In this document: positions 50,852-61,410 of the stretch, one piece after another
Layout: the number at the start of each line of letters is the position of its first letter
Position numbering within the stretch: position 1 is the first letter of the stretch
Source: Aliiroseovarius crassostreae
GTDB taxonomy: Bacteria > Pseudomonadota > Alphaproteobacteria > Rhodobacterales > Rhodobacteraceae
DNA length: 64,000 nucleotides
Assembly: GCF_001307765.1 (NCBI RefSeq)
Contig: NZ_LKBA01000007.1
Location: forward strand, 41,513 to 105,512
Direction of reading: 5' to 3'
Made by a program: the position numbers and the translations under genes
Notes under the pieces: model-generated
Database searches by the model: none
Told to the model about the DNA's origin: nothing
Seen by the model: only the letters and a program-made list of their open reading frames with translations

Positions 50852-53800
50852 TTAGTCGATCTCTTTCAACCGGTCGAGCGCGGTTTTCAAAACCTCTTCC
50901 TCGGCTTCGCGTGCCGCGAGGTTCGCGCGGGTTTCTGCCACCACCTCTGCCGGGGCGCTTTCGGAAAATTTCGGGTTTTTCAACCGACCGCGCAATCCGC
51001 CGAGTTCTTTGCCGAGCTTGCCCAGCGTCTTCTCCAGCCGCGCAATTTCCTCATTCACGTCAATGATATCGGCAAGGGGCAGGGCAAAGGTTCCCCCGTC
51101 AACCGCCACCGTGATGCAGCCTTTGGGCAGGTCCGCCATTTCGGTGATGCTGTCCACGCGCGCCATTTTCTGAACCAGGCCGATATTCTCTGCAAGCGCC
51201 TTGCGCCCCGCTGCATCCAGTTCCTGCTGGATCACCGGGATTTTCAGACCGGCGGGGACATGCATCTGCGACCGCGCCGAGCGGATGTTTTCGATCAGCG
51301 AAATCACCCAGTTCATTTCACGCGCAGCGTCTTCATCCACCAGTTCCGCGCCATATTCAGGCCAGTCGGCATGGATCAGCATCGTCTTGCGCGGAGCAAT
51401 CTGCGTCCACAGCTCCTCGGTGATGAAAGGCATGATCGGGTGCAAAAGGACCAGACACTGGTCGATCACCCAGGCCATGGTGGCGCGGGTTTCGGCCACC
51501 ACTGAAGGGTCTTCCGCATTCAAGAGCGGCTTGGAAAATTCCACATACCAGTCGCAGACCTTGCCCCAGACATAGGCATACAAACCATGCGCCGCGTCGT
51601 TGAAGCGGTAAGCGGCCAGCGCTTCGTCCACATCGGCACGGATCTTGGCCGTTTCCGAGATGATCCAGCGGTTCACGGTCTGCGTGGCCGTTGCAGGATC
51701 AAACTCCGCACTCGGTTTGCATTCATTCATCTCGGCAAAGCGTGCAGCGTTCCAGATCTTGGTGCCGAAATTGCGATAGCCCGCCACGCGGTCCTTCGAC
51801 ATTTTCAACACGCCCCCGATCGAGGCCATGGCGGTGTTGGTGAACCGCAAAGCATCCGCGCCATATTCGTCAATGATCTCGAGCGGGTCGATCACATTGC
51901 CCGTGGTCTTGGACATTTTCTTGCCCTTCTCGTCACGGACCAACCCGTGCAGATAGACCGTGTGGAACGGGTTTTTGCCGCAGACCGCCTGAGACATCAT
52001 CATCATCCGGGCCACCCAGAAGAACAGAATGTCCTGACCCGTGATCAGCACGTCGCCAGGGAAATAGGCATTGAGCTCATCTGTGTCCTGCGGCCAGCCC
52101 AGCGTGCCGAAGGGCCACAGACCCGATGAGAACCAGGTGTCGAGCACATCCGCGTCGCGCCAGACCGGGTAGACCAGTTTGGTCGGGTCCTGCTCCATCT
52201 CGTATTGGGCCAAGGCTTCTGCAAAGACGTGGATTGCAGTGGCGCGGTCGTCTACTTCAACCACGCGGGCGGCGTTCAGGGGCGTGGGCAGACCGGCAAG
52301 GCCATCGGCAAACCGATTTGCCACGTCGTCAAAACTTGCCGCACAGGCGGATTTCTCATGACCGGGCAGGAAATCCTGCTCCAGCATCAGCCGCCCCATT
52401 TCCACGATGTCAATTGCACCGTCCTGTTCGTCATCCACATACCCGTTGGCGGTCAGGTCAAACCCGTACCAGACGGGCACCTGGTGACCCCACCACAGCT
52501 GGCGAGAGATACACCAGGGCTCGATGTTTTCCAGCCAGTGATAAAAGGTCTTCTCGCCGCTTTCGGGCAGGATTTTCACGTCGCCGTTGCGGACCGCGTC
52601 CAGTGCGGGGCCTGCGATCTTTTCGGCGTCCACGAACCACTGATCGGTCAGCATCGGCTCGATCACAACCTTTGATCGGTCGCCAAAGGGCTGCATGATC
52701 GGCTTGTTTTCCACGTAAGGCACGGTTTCGGTGATCAGGTTGCCCTCATCTTCGCGGGTCTCCTCGATCATCACGGCCAGACCTTCCGTGGTGATCTGCT
52801 CCACAACCAGTTTACGCGCCTCGAACCGGTCCAGGCCACGGAACTCATCAGGCACCAGGTTCATCGCGGCGATCTTTGCTTCGTCGAAATCTTCTTCGCC
52901 ATTTGCAATGCGCTGGGCAATCTCTGCTTCTTCGGCATAGGGGCGCCCGTCGGCGCGCATATGGCCGCGCGTGTCCATCAGCGAATACATCGGGATCTCG
53001 CCCCGCTTGGCGACCTGATAGTCGTTGAAATCATGTGCGCCGGTGATCTTCACCGCGCCCGAGCCAAAGTTCATATCTGGATATTCGTCGGTGATGATCG
53101 GGATCAGGCGGCGATGCTCTTTCGGACCCACGGGGATTTCGCACAGTGTGCCCACGATGGGCGCATAGCGTTCGTCATCGGGGTGCACCGCAACCGCGCC
53201 GTCGCCCAGCATGGTTTCCGGGCGGGTCGTGGCGATGGAAATGTAATCACGCTCTTCTTCCAGCGTGACGTTCCCGTCCTCGTCCTTCTCGACATAGGTA
53301 TAAGTCGCGCCACCGGCCAGCGGGTATTTGAAATGCCACATATGGCCTGCAACTTCGATATTCTCGACCTCAAGATCAGAAATCGCGGTCTCGAAATGCG
53401 GGTCCCAGTTGACCAGACGCTTGCCGCGATAGATCAGGCCCTTGTCATACATATCGACGAAGACCTTCAGAACGGCGTCATGGAAGTTGGCCGAGTTCTC
53501 GTGGCCCACGCGCGGATCGCCCGGCGCACCGGCCATGGTGAAGGCGTTGCGCGACCAGTCGCAGGTGGAGCCAAGACGTTTCAGCTGTTCAATGATGGTC
53601 GAGCCGTATTGGCCTTTCCATTCCCAGACCTTCTCAAGAAACTTCTCGCGGCCCAGATCGCGGCGGCCGGGTTGCTGAGTTTCGGCCAGCATCTTTTCGA
53701 CCTGAAGCTGGGTGGCGATGCCTGCGTGGTCCTGACCGGGCTGCCAAAGCGTATTGTATCCGCGCATCCGGTGCCAGCGGGTCAGGATATCCTGCAGCGT

Positions 53801-53980
53801 GTTGTTGAACGCGTGGCCCAGATGCAGCGCACCGGTCACATTGGGCGGCGGGATCATGATGGTGAAACTGTCTGCTCCCGGCTTGGCATTGGCGCCCGCC
53901 TTGAAGGCCCCTGCCTCTTCCCAGTTCCGGTAAATCCGCGCTTCCGCTGCGCCTGCGTCAAATGTCTTGTCCATGGCCAT
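50852..53980 (-). CDS. valS: Valine-tRNA ligase
   Basis: A 1042-residue class Ia synthetase: [15 protein letters not shown] with HLGH (HIGH motif, about 53-56), the editing domain in the middle, [11 protein letters not shown], and KMSKTTGNV (KMSKS). A coiled-coil tail at the C-terminus ([19 protein letters not shown]) is typical. The slightly long form is normal for alphaproteobacteria. Confidence 0.98.
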   Translation of the reverse strand: MAMDKTFDAGAAEARIYRNWEEAGAFKAGANAKPGADSFTIMIPPPNVTGALHLGHAFNNTLQDILTRWHRMRGYNTLWQPGQDHAGIATQLQVEKMLAETQQPGRRDLGREKFLEKVWEWKGQYGSTIIEQLKRLGSTCDWSRNAFTMAGAPGDPRVGHENSANFHDAVLKVFVDMYDKGLIYRGKRLVNWDPHFETAISDLEVENIEVAGHMWHFKYPLAGGATYTYVEKDEDGNVTLEEERDYISIATTRPETMLGDGAVAVHPDDERYAPIVGTLCEIPVGPKEHRRLIPIITDEYPDMNFGSGAVKITGAHDFNDYQVAKRGEIPMYSLMDTRGHMRADGRPYAEEAEIAQRIANGEEDFDEAKIAAMNLVPDEFRGLDRFEARKLVVEQITTEGLAVMIEETREDEGNLITETVPYVENKPIMQPFGDRSKVVIEPMLTDQWFVDAEKIAGPALDAVRNGDVKILPESGEKTFYHWLENIEPWCISRQLWWGHQVPVWYGFDLTANGYVDDEQDGAIDIVEMGRLMLEQDFLPGHEKSACAASFDDVANRFADGLAGLPTPLNAARVVEVDDRATAIHVFAEALAQYEMEQDPTKLVYPVWRDADVLDTWFSSGLWPFGTLGWPQDTDELNAYFPGDVLITGQDILFFWVARMMMMSQAVCGKNPFHTVYLHGLVRDEKGKKMSKTTGNVIDPLEIIDEYGADALRFTNTAMASIGGVLKMSKDRVAGYRNFGTKIWNAARFAEMNECKPSAEFDPATATQTVNRWIISETAKIRADVDEALAAYRFNDAAHGLYAYVWGKVCDWYVEFSKPLLNAEDPSVVAETRATMAWVIDQCLVLLHPIMPFITEELWTQIAPRKTMLIHADWPEYGAELVDEDAAREMNWVISLIENIRSARSQMHVPAGLKIPVIQQELDAAGRKALAENIGLVQKMARVDSITEMADLPKGCITVAVDGGTFALPLADIIDVNEEIARLEKTLGKLGKELGGLRGRLKNPKFSESAPAEVVAETRANLAAREAEEEVLKTALDRLKEID

Positions 53981-54074
53981 GGGTTCTGTCCCGTCATTTC
54001 ATGTGTTGATTGGGGTTTAGCGGCTGAAAGCCAAAAGGGAAAGAGGGCGCGGGCCCGCTCTCTTTTCCTTGTCT

Positions 54075-54119
54075 CAAATATCCTTGGGTGAGGGCGCAGC
54101 CCGAGGGGCAACGCCCCTT
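54075..54119 (+). repeat. Small intergenic repeat with two mini-hairpins, copy 3
   Basis: CAAATATCCTTGGGTGAG, then GGGC-GCA-GCCC and GGGGC-AAC-GCCCC. Just outside the pgm stop. Confidence 0.7.
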
Positions 54120-54122
54120 CGT

Positions 54123-55748
54123 TCAGCTGATCACATCGGGGCCGCTGCGCCCCGACGCCTGCCGGATCCCCGCAATCTGTTCACAGGCGGCAATCACACC
54201 CGCAAGAGCGTCCTGCGCATCATGTGAGTGATCCCCCTGCGGCCCCTCGTAGCTTTCCAGATAGACCCGGATGGTTGCCCCTTCCGTGCCGGTCCCCGAC
54301 AGGCGCATCATAAACCGTGCGCCGCACTCAAAACTTATGATTAATCCCTGGCCGCTGGTTTCACTGCCATCCACCGGATCGACATAGGAAAAGCTTTCGG
54401 CGCGCGCGACTGTCAGTGCTCCAAATCTCTGCCCGGCAAGGGTGGGGAACTGAGCCTCAAGACCGGTCATCACCCGGTTGGCGATGGCGGCATCCACTGC
54501 CTCGTAATCATGGCGCGAATAATAGTTGCGCCCGAACCGCGCCCAATGCGCGGTCAGGATGTCGGCGACAGGCTGTTTGCGAACGGCGAGAATGTTCAGC
54601 CACAAAAGCACGGCCCAAAGCCCATCTTTTTCGCGGACATGATCCGAGCCGGTGCCTGCGCTCTCCTCTCCGCACAGGGTGGCACGTCCCGCATCCAGGA
54701 GTGTGCCGAAATACTTCCAGCCGGTTGGGGTCTGAAATGCGTCGACCCCCAACGCCTCCGCCACGCGATCCGACGCGCCCGAGGTGGGCATGGAACGGGC
54801 AATTCCCCTGATGCCGCCCGCATATCCCGGTGCCAGATGCGCATTGGCCGCCAAAACGGCCAGGCTGTCGGATGGGGTGACGTAAATCCCGCGCCCCAAG
54901 ATCATGTTGCGATCCCCATCCCCATCGGAAGCGGCGGCAAAGTCCGGGGCATCCGGCCCCATCATCAGATCATAAAGAGGTTTTGCCCAGACCGGGTTGG
55001 GATCAGGATGTCCGCCGCCAAAATCCTCGCTGGGGGTGCCGTTCAGCACGGTTTTGCGCGATGCCCCCAGCCGGTTCACCAGGATCTCATGGGCATAAGG
55101 GCCGGTGACCGCATGCATGGCGTCAAAGCGCAACGAAAACCCGCCCGCAATCAGGGCGCGGATTGCGTCGAAATCAAACAGGTCTTCCATCAGGGCAGCG
55201 TAGTCGGATACCGGATCGACCACCTCGATCTCCATCTCTCCAAGCTGGCTGATGCCGATTCCGGAAAGGACCGGGGCGTCCCGGTCAATCAGATGATATT
55301 CCGAGATATTTTGGGCCGCCTTAATGATGGCATCCGTCACCGCCTCGGGGGCGGGACCACCATTTGCGATATTGTATTTCAGACCAAAATCACCGTTGGG
55401 TCCCCCCGGGTTATGGCTGGCCGACAGAATGAAGCCGCCATCAGCCCCGCATTTGCGGATCAGGTGGCTTGCCGCCGGTGTGGACAGGATGCCATCTTGC
55501 CCGACAATCACCTTGCGCACACCATTTGCTGCCGCCATGCGCAGGATCACCGCGATGGCCTCTCGATTGAAGAACCGCCCGTCCCCGCCGACCACAAATG
55601 TCTTTCCCGCAGCCCCCACCGCATTCAGCGTGGCCTGCACATAGGTCTCCAGATAGCCGGGGGCCGAAAAGACCGCCGTTTTCTTGCGCAGGCCCGACGT
55701 GCCGGGGATCTGACCTTCGATCGGAGAGGTGGGGACGGTGATAATCAT
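54123..55748 (-). CDS. pgm: Alpha-D-glucose phosphate-specific phosphoglucomutase
   Basis: A 541-residue enzyme converting glucose-1-phosphate and glucose-6-phosphate. The phosphoserine loop is ILSASHNPGGPNGDFG, the metal loop SDGDGDRNMILG and the sugar-binding loop LCGEESAGTGSDHVREKDG. Full length. Confidence 0.97.
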   Translation of the reverse strand: MIITVPTSPIEGQIPGTSGLRKKTAVFSAPGYLETYVQATLNAVGAAGKTFVVGGDGRFFNREAIAVILRMAAANGVRKVIVGQDGILSTPAASHLIRKCGADGGFILSASHNPGGPNGDFGLKYNIANGGPAPEAVTDAIIKAAQNISEYHLIDRDAPVLSGIGISQLGEMEIEVVDPVSDYAALMEDLFDFDAIRALIAGGFSLRFDAMHAVTGPYAHEILVNRLGASRKTVLNGTPSEDFGGGHPDPNPVWAKPLYDLMMGPDAPDFAAASDGDGDRNMILGRGIYVTPSDSLAVLAANAHLAPGYAGGIRGIARSMPTSGASDRVAEALGVDAFQTPTGWKYFGTLLDAGRATLCGEESAGTGSDHVREKDGLWAVLLWLNILAVRKQPVADILTAHWARFGRNYYSRHDYEAVDAAIANRVMTGLEAQFPTLAGQRFGALTVARAESFSYVDPVDGSETSGQGLIISFECGARFMMRLSGTGTEGATIRVYLESYEGPQGDHSHDAQDALAGVIAACEQIAGIRQASGRSGPDVIS

Positions 55749-55788
55749 AAGGTGGCCTCGTTACGGAATGACATTGTTTTTTCGTGGT

Positions 55789-56220
55789 TTACCCCAGGCG
55801 ATCTATCCGCGTCGAGAGGTGGATCAGGCTTTCTGACCCCTTGACCCCGTCGATTTCGCCGATGGCATCCAGGGCGAGATCGAGCTGCGTGGGCGAAGAT
55901 GCGGCCAGTTGCAGGACCATATCAAACCGCCCGGAGGCCGTATGGGCGCGTTCCACCTGGGGCAATGTCTTGAGGCGGGCGACCACGGCCACTGTCGATC
56001 TCGGCTCGATCGAGATCAGCACCGTGGCGCGAATCAGATCCCCCCGTGCCTCGTCGCCAAGTTTCAGCGCATAGCCTGCGATGATCCCCTTTTCCTCCAT
56101 CCGTTCAATACGGGCCTGTACTGTTGAGCGCGCAAGCCCAAGACGGCGGGCCAGGGTTGCCACGGGCAGGCGGGCGTTTTGCTCAAGTTGCGCTATAAGT
56201 TCGCGATCGGTCTCGTCCAT
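55789..56220 (-). CDS. Lrp/AsnC-family regulator
   Basis: A 143-residue regulator from ATG 56,220 with GAGGAAA upstream. The helix-turn-helix is LPVATLARRLGLARSTVQAR and the C-terminal RAM domain has SGRFDMVLQLA. It is divergent from the amino acid decarboxylase, a likely target that may respond to a basic amino acid (inference). Confidence 0.92.
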   Translation of the reverse strand: MDETDRELIAQLEQNARLPVATLARRLGLARSTVQARIERMEEKGIIAGYALKLGDEARGDLIRATVLISIEPRSTVAVVARLKTLPQVERAHTASGRFDMVLQLAASSPTQLDLALDAIGEIDGVKGSESLIHLSTRIDRLG

Positions 56221-56334
56221 TTGTTTCCTCAAGGTGTCATTTCGCCCGTTAATTAATGCCACATTGCTCAGTATGACACTAGAATCTGACGGCGCACAGC
56301 GAAATACTTAAATCAACTCGCGCAAGAGGATCAC

Positions 56335-57492
56335 ATGAGCAAGCAACCTTCCATTTGGACAACAGTCCTGTCACATCTGAAACTGGAGGCTCCCAAAGGG
56401 CCCGTCCTTTATTTTGCCCCTGCAGTTCTTCAGGCAACTGCGCGTCGGTTTGTTCAAGGTTTTGATGGGGTTGTGACATATGCCGTCAAAGCAAACGATC
56501 TGCCGGTGGTGTTGGAAAACCTCGTGGCAGCCGGGCTGAGCGCCTTTGATGTTGCCAGCCCGGCCGAGATGAGGGCGCTTCGGGCGGTCTCACCGGATGT
56601 GGTGATGCATTACAACAATCCCGTGCGCAGCCCCGAGGAGATCGACTTTGCGGTTGAAATGGGGGTGGCGTCCTATTCGGTGGACAGTCTTCGTGAATTT
56701 GAAAAACTGCGCAGGCGCGTCCCGCCCGAGGGGATCGAGATGTCCGTGCGTCTCTGCCTTCCCGTGGAAGGGGCCGCTTATCATTTTGGCGAAAAATTCG
56801 GCGCGGACCCGGAACTGGCGGCGGAGCTGTTGAAACAGGTGGCCGCGGCGGGGTTTGTCCCCTCGATGACGTTCCACCCCGGAACGCAATGTGCCGATCC
56901 CGCCGCCTGGGTGCATTATATCGAAGTCTGCGCGGATATTGCCGAGGCGGCCGGTGTCACGCTGTCACGTTTGAATGTGGGGGGCGGATTTGCCGCCAAC
57001 CGGGGCGTGGCTCCGGATCTGGAACGCATCTTTGATGCCATTCACGATGCCGTCGAAAAAAGCTTTGGCGCAACACCCCCGCAGCTTGTCTGCGAACCGG
57101 GGCGGGCGATGGTGGCGGATGCCTTTACGCTGGCCACACGGGTCAAGGCGGTGCGTGACAACGGGGATGTGTTTTTGAATGACGGAATTTATGGCGCACT
57201 GGCTGAGGCCCCACAGATCGGCACGGTGAACCGGATGCGATGTCTGCGGGCCGATGGGACGGGATTTGAGGATGCCCTGACACCACGTGTGATCTATGGG
57301 CCAACCTGCGATTCGATCGACCGGTTGCCGGACCCGATGCCTTTGCCGGAAGGATTGGCTGAAGGCGACATTGTGCTGTTTGACGGCATGGGCGCCTATT
57401 CCTTTGCCATGGCGACACGGTTCAACGGGTATGGGGTGTTGGATCTTGTGACGGTGCAGGATCTGCAGAACTTATCGTCTTGGGGGGGCTGA
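56335..57492 (+). CDS. Type III PLP-dependent ornithine/lysine (diamino acid) decarboxylase
   Basis: A 385-residue enzyme of the alanine-racemase fold. The PLP lysine K52 lies in TYAVKANDLP, the motif GGGFAANRGV binds phosphate, and CDSIDRLPDP carries the C-terminal cysteine from the partner subunit. It makes putrescine or cadaverine; which substrate cannot be decided here. Good AAGAGGA site. Divergent from the Lrp gene. Confidence 0.9.
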   Translation: MSKQPSIWTTVLSHLKLEAPKGPVLYFAPAVLQATARRFVQGFDGVVTYAVKANDLPVVLENLVAAGLSAFDVASPAEMRALRAVSPDVVMHYNNPVRSPEEIDFAVEMGVASYSVDSLREFEKLRRRVPPEGIEMSVRLCLPVEGAAYHFGEKFGADPELAAELLKQVAAAGFVPSMTFHPGTQCADPAAWVHYIEVCADIAEAAGVTLSRLNVGGGFAANRGVAPDLERIFDAIHDAVEKSFGATPPQLVCEPGRAMVADAFTLATRVKAVRDNGDVFLNDGIYGALAEAPQIGTVNRMRCLRADGTGFEDALTPRVIYGPTCDSIDRLPDPMPLPEGLAEGDIVLFDGMGAYSFAMATRFNGYGVLDLVTVQDLQNLSSWGG

Positions 57493-57507
57493 GGGGTTTC
57501 CGGGGGA

Positions 57508-57987
57508 TCAGGCCCTTTTCATGATGATGCAAGTGGTGGAGCCGGTGGCGTAGAGCCGTCCATCGGCCACGCCGCGCAGCTCGCCAATCGCCACACCGGT
57601 TGATCGTCCGCTATGCTGCGTGATGCCAATTGCCTCCACCTCGGTGCCGGGGTGAATGGGGCGGACGATATTCACCTTGTATTCCAAGGTGGTGTAAACT
57701 GAACCTCGTGGAACTTTGGTCATCACGGCGCAGGCCATGCAGCTGTCCAGAAGTGTGCCATACCAACCGCCATGAACCGTTCCCATCGGATTGCAGTGAT
57801 CAAATTCGGGGGTGCCGCGAAACGCGACTTTGCCGTCTTCGACACTGTGCAGATGGTAGTTCAACCCGGTGGAAATCGGAGGCCGGGGCAGGGTTCCCTC
57901 AAGCATTCCTTGCATGAACTCTAGCCCGGATATCCGGGTCAGAGCCTCTCCGGTCAGGAGCCCGTCCATGGAAGTCGCTGTATACAT
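57508..57987 (-). CDS. PaaI-type hotdog thioesterase
   Basis: A 159-residue protein from ATG 57,987, with GGAG 5 bp before. HCNPMGTVHGGWYGTLLDSC has the PaaI HGG motif and catalytic D. It hydrolyses acyl-CoA thioesters. Convergent with the decarboxylase gene. Confidence 0.88.
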   Translation of the reverse strand: MYTATSMDGLLTGEALTRISGLEFMQGMLEGTLPRPPISTGLNYHLHSVEDGKVAFRGTPEFDHCNPMGTVHGGWYGTLLDSCMACAVMTKVPRGSVYTTLEYKVNIVRPIHPGTEVEAIGITQHSGRSTGVAIGELRGVADGRLYATGSTTCIIMKRA

Positions 57988-58148
57988 GATGGCTCCGTCT
58001 CTCACATTTTGTCGGTAATCCTGTTGCGGTTTCAGAGTGGGAGGTTGGGCGTGCAAGAGGCAAGTGTGACGCAGCGGCGCCGGATACAGGGGCGCATGTG
58101 CAGGCGGATGTCATCGGAACAGATGCCGGAAGAGACACTGAAAGTGAC

Positions 58149-58179
58149 AAAGGGCGTCACAGCACATGTGACGCCCTTC
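58149..58179 (-). terminator. Terminator after metF
   Basis: Perfect 11-bp arms AAGGGCGTCAC/GTGACGCCCTT with a seven-base loop, about 40 bp after the metF stop on the minus strand. Confidence 0.75.
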
Positions 58180-58220
58180 ATGGGGGGCTGGATCGCCCTC
58201 CCAGCAATGAACTAGCCCGA

Positions 58221-59087
58221 TCAGGCCACGTTTTGCAGCTGCACCTTGGGGGTCACACCCAGCGCATGACAGACGTCGCGTGTCAGGGCAGGTTTGTTCA
58301 GCGTGTAGAAATGCAGGTCCTGAGCCCCCTCATCCAGCAGGTCAGAGCAGAGCTCGGTGCAGAGCGCCGTTGACAGCAGATCCTCACGCCCGTCCCGCTT
58401 GGCCTTTTCAAACGCGTCTTCCAGCCAGGCCGGAACCGATGTGCCACAGCGGGTTGCGAATTTCTTCACCCCATTCCAGTTTTCAATCGGCAGGATGCCG
58501 GGAATGATCGGTGCGGTGATGCCGGCCTTTTCACAGGCATCGCGGAACCGCAGGAAGGTGTCTGCTTCAAAGAAGAACTGGGTAATGGCAGAATTCGCCC
58601 CCGCGTCGATTTTCTTTTTCAGCCAGTCCACACAGGCCTGCAGGCCATCTGCTTCGGGATGCGGTTCCGGGTAGGCGCCGACACGGATATGGAAACCCCC
58701 CGCATCCGCAAGGGCTTCGACCAGTTCAACCGAGCTGGCGAAACCGTCCTGATGGGCGGTGAAGCCCTGGCTGCCCTTGGGGGGATCTCCTCTCAGGGCA
58801 ACAATCTCGGTCACGCCGACCTTGGCATAATCCCGGGCGATCTTAAGGGTGTCTTCGCGGGTTGCGTCCACGCAGGTCAGGTGGGCGGCGACATTCAGGC
58901 CATATTGCTTGTGGATCACCCCCACTGCGTCATGGGTAAGGTCGCGGGTGGTGCCCCCGGCGCCATAGGTTACGGACACAAATTTCGGGTCCATCGGGGC
59001 CAGATCGTGCACAGTGTCCCAGAGCCTCCAGCTTGCTTCCAGCGACTGGGGCGGAAAAAACTCGAATGAGATATTCGGCGTGGTCAT
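58221..59087 (-). CDS. metF: Methylenetetrahydrofolate reductase
   Basis: A 288-residue flavoenzyme that makes 5-methyltetrahydrofolate for methionine synthesis. ISFEFFPPQS is the N-terminal family motif, EIVALRGDPPKG and DAGANSAITQFFFEAD follow. Transcribed away from a LysR gene, with a possible MetR box between. Confidence 0.95.
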   Translation of the reverse strand: MTTPNISFEFFPPQSLEASWRLWDTVHDLAPMDPKFVSVTYGAGGTTRDLTHDAVGVIHKQYGLNVAAHLTCVDATREDTLKIARDYAKVGVTEIVALRGDPPKGSQGFTAHQDGFASSVELVEALADAGGFHIRVGAYPEPHPEADGLQACVDWLKKKIDAGANSAITQFFFEADTFLRFRDACEKAGITAPIIPGILPIENWNGVKKFATRCGTSVPAWLEDAFEKAKRDGREDLLSTALCTELCSDLLDEGAQDLHFYTLNKPALTRDVCHALGVTPKVQLQNVA

Positions 59088-59143
59088 TTTGGCCTCACGA
59101 TATTGAGAATTTCGATATCCGCCTTGTGCCCGAAAATTATTTG

Positions 59144-59156
59144 TGAGACAAATTCA
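59144..59156. promoter_or_regulatory. MetR-box-like site between metF and the LysR gene
   Basis: TGAG-ACAAA-TTCA matches the MetR box TGAA-N5-TTCA at seven of eight positions. Longer arms TTGAGAATT (59,103) and AATTCTCAA (59,158) surround it. Confidence 0.5.
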
Positions 59157-59186
59157 TAATTCTCAAAAAGAATATGAGGTTCTTGC

Positions 59187-60089
59187 ATGTATCTGGAGTT
59201 TCGACACCTGCGGACCATCCGCGCGATCCATCAGGCAGGAAATCTGGCACGGGCGGCGGATATGCTGCATATCACCCAGTCGGCGTTGAGCCACCAGATC
59301 AAGGGGTTGGAGGATCAGGTTGGGATGGAGCTGTTTCATCGCCGGACCAAGCCGATGAAGCTCAGCCCGGCGGGAATGAAACTGCTGCGCCTGTCCGAAC
59401 GGGTGCTGCCCGAGATTGCGGCGGTGGAAGAGGAGTTTCGCGCGTTGCAGGAAGGCCGCTCCGGGCGCCTGCATATCGCCATTGAATGCCACGCTTGTTT
59501 CGACTGGCTGTTTCCGGTGCTGGACAAGTTGCGCCACGCCTGGCCTGAAGTGGATCTGGATATCCGGCAGCGGCTGGCCTTTGACGCGATCGAGGCGCTG
59601 CGACGTGAGGAGGTGGATCTTGTGATCACCTCTGATCCGGTGGAGATGCCCGGCATCACCTTTTCACCACTTTTTGACTATGAACCGCGATTTGTGGCGG
59701 CATCCGGCCATCCGCTGGCGGACCGCCCGTTTATTGAGGCGGAAGATTTCGAAGAGGAACTTGTGCTGACATATCCCGTGGAACGCGCCAAGATTGACCT
59801 GTTCACAGCCCTTTTGACACCGGCGCGGGTTGAACCGCGCGCGGTGCGACAGGTCGAGATGACCGAGATGATCCTGATGCTGGTCGGGGCAGGGCGGGGG
59901 GTTGCGGTGATGCCGGATTGGGTCTTGCGCAGTGCCAAGACAAACCCGGATTTCGTGACCAAACGCCTGACGGCAAACGGGCTGTTCAAACGCATGTATG
60001 CGGCCACACGCGAAGAGGACACCATGGTGCCCTTCATGGCACATATGCTGCGCCTGTGCCGGTCCGAGCCGGTGAAATTGCAGCGCTGA
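59187..60089 (+). CDS. metR: LysR-family regulator, MetR-like
   Basis: A 300-residue regulator: helix-turn-helix GNLARAADMLHITQSALSHQ and substrate-binding domain with YPVERAKIDLFTALLTPARV and RGVAVMPDWVL, as in MetR, which uses homocysteine as co-inducer. Divergence from metF supports the name. Confidence 0.85.
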   Translation: MYLEFRHLRTIRAIHQAGNLARAADMLHITQSALSHQIKGLEDQVGMELFHRRTKPMKLSPAGMKLLRLSERVLPEIAAVEEEFRALQEGRSGRLHIAIECHACFDWLFPVLDKLRHAWPEVDLDIRQRLAFDAIEALRREEVDLVITSDPVEMPGITFSPLFDYEPRFVAASGHPLADRPFIEAEDFEEELVLTYPVERAKIDLFTALLTPARVEPRAVRQVEMTEMILMLVGAGRGVAVMPDWVLRSAKTNPDFVTKRLTANGLFKRMYAATREEDTMVPFMAHMLRLCRSEPVKLQR

Positions 60090-60104
60090 GGGGGGCTTGT
60101 CATG

Positions 60105-60129
60105 AAACGCATAGCTCTTATGCGTTTTT
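60105..60129 (+). terminator. Rho-independent terminator of the LysR gene
   Basis: AAACGCATA/TATGCGTTT arms with a five-base loop and a TTTTT run. Confidence 0.9.
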
Positions 60130-60211
60130 CACGGCACAAACCGCATAAGAAAACTTGGCAACTGGCCCGTCAGGGCTTATACGCGCGATCTGATACAAAG
60201 GAGCCCTCCCC

Positions 60212-61000
60212 ATGCAATTCAGCGCCAACCTCAATGTGATGATCACCGCCGCCCGCAAGGCGGGTCGCAGCCTGGTGAAGGATTTCCGCGAGGTCGAGAA
60301 CCTTCAGGTGTCGATGAAAGGGGCGGGGGATTTTGTCAGCCGTGCCGATATTGCCGCCGAAAAGATCATTCGTGAAACGCTGATGGAGGCGCGGCCGAAC
60401 TATGGCTGGCTGGCCGAAGAGGGCGGAGAGATCGAGGGCAAGGATCCGACCCGTCGCTGGATTGTTGATCCGCTGGATGGCACCACCAATTTCCTGCATG
60501 GTCTGCCCCACTGGGCGATTTCCATCGCCCTGGAACACAAGGGTGAAATCGTCGCCGGTGTGATCTTTGATGCCGCCAAGGACGAGATGTTCATGGCGGA
60601 AAAAGGTGCTGGCGCCTGGCTTAACCAGTCGCGTCTGCGCGTGTCCGGTCGGATGCGGATGATCGAAGCGATCTTCGCCACTGGCCTGCCCTTTGGTGGG
60701 CGTTCGGACCTGCCGGAAACCTTGCAGGATCTGGCGCGCCTGCTGCCTGCCACGGCCGGTGTGCGCCGGTTTGGTTCGGCGGCGCTGGACCTCGCTTATG
60801 TTGCTGCCGGTCGGTATGACGGGTTTTGGGAACGTCGCCTGCACGCCTGGGACTTGGCAGCGGGCCTGGTGATTGCAAAAGAAGCCGGTGCGCTGGTCGA
60901 ACCGATCTCCCCCGATGGGAACATTCTTGACGATGGTGAACTGGTTGTTGCTAACGAAGCCCTGTTCGAGAAATTTGCCAAAGTCATCCGCGACGTTTGA
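60212..61000 (+). CDS. suhB: Inositol-1-monophosphatase family (SuhB)
   Basis: A 262-residue metal phosphatase: WLAEEGGE, WIVDPLDGTTNF (metal site) and HAWDLAAGLVI. Besides inositol monophosphate, SuhB homologues take part in rRNA antitermination. AAGGAG lies 9 bp before the ATG. Confidence 0.95.
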   Translation: MQFSANLNVMITAARKAGRSLVKDFREVENLQVSMKGAGDFVSRADIAAEKIIRETLMEARPNYGWLAEEGGEIEGKDPTRRWIVDPLDGTTNFLHGLPHWAISIALEHKGEIVAGVIFDAAKDEMFMAEKGAGAWLNQSRLRVSGRMRMIEAIFATGLPFGGRSDLPETLQDLARLLPATAGVRRFGSAALDLAYVAAGRYDGFWERRLHAWDLAAGLVIAKEAGALVEPISPDGNILDDGELVVANEALFEKFAKVIRDV

Positions 61001-61175
61001 TCAAGCCGATCTTTGCCGTTTGTCTGAACCTGCGCTGGATGAGATGTCCCGCGCCGGGGATGTGGATCCTGGATTTCCTTGCCTCAGGCTGAAAGCGTAT
61101 TCAGGTCAAGGTGCATCTTAAAACTTCCGCAACCGTTTCACAGTTTGGCCCCATTTTGACGCCATAAATTGCGGT

Positions 61176-61379
61176 ATGACTTATTTTGCCCAAACCCCTG
61201 CGTGCTTGCGCCGCCTTTTGCAGAGCGAAGATGGTGCCGTTACTGTTGATTGGATCGTTCTGGTTGCCTTGATCGGGTTGATTGGTATGGGGGTGGGGAC
61301 TTCGGTCACGACCAATGTGCCGGGCAAAGCCGAAGAGATCAGCGCGTTCATCTCCAAGCATGATTTTGGTCTGGACTGA
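61176..61379 (+). CDS. Flp/Fap pilin-like small membrane protein
   Basis: A 67-residue protein with a short polar leader and DGAVTVDWIVLVALIGLIG, a single hydrophobic helix after a glycine, resembling type IVb (Flp) prepilins though D replaces the usual E at position 5. No Tad genes lie nearby, so it is an orphan. Confidence 0.65.
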   Translation: MTYFAQTPACLRRLLQSEDGAVTVDWIVLVALIGLIGMGVGTSVTTNVPGKAEEISAFISKHDFGLD

Positions 61380-61410
61380 TCCGCTTTGGATTGGAGCAGT
61401 CTGGATTTAA

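Noticed and set aside
52961..54091. 376-codon plus-strand open frame
   Set aside because: Antisense to valS, including its HIGH region. The minus-strand reading is certain.
54510..55844. 444-codon plus-strand open frame
   Set aside because: Entirely antisense to pgm, with no motif and no ribosome site.
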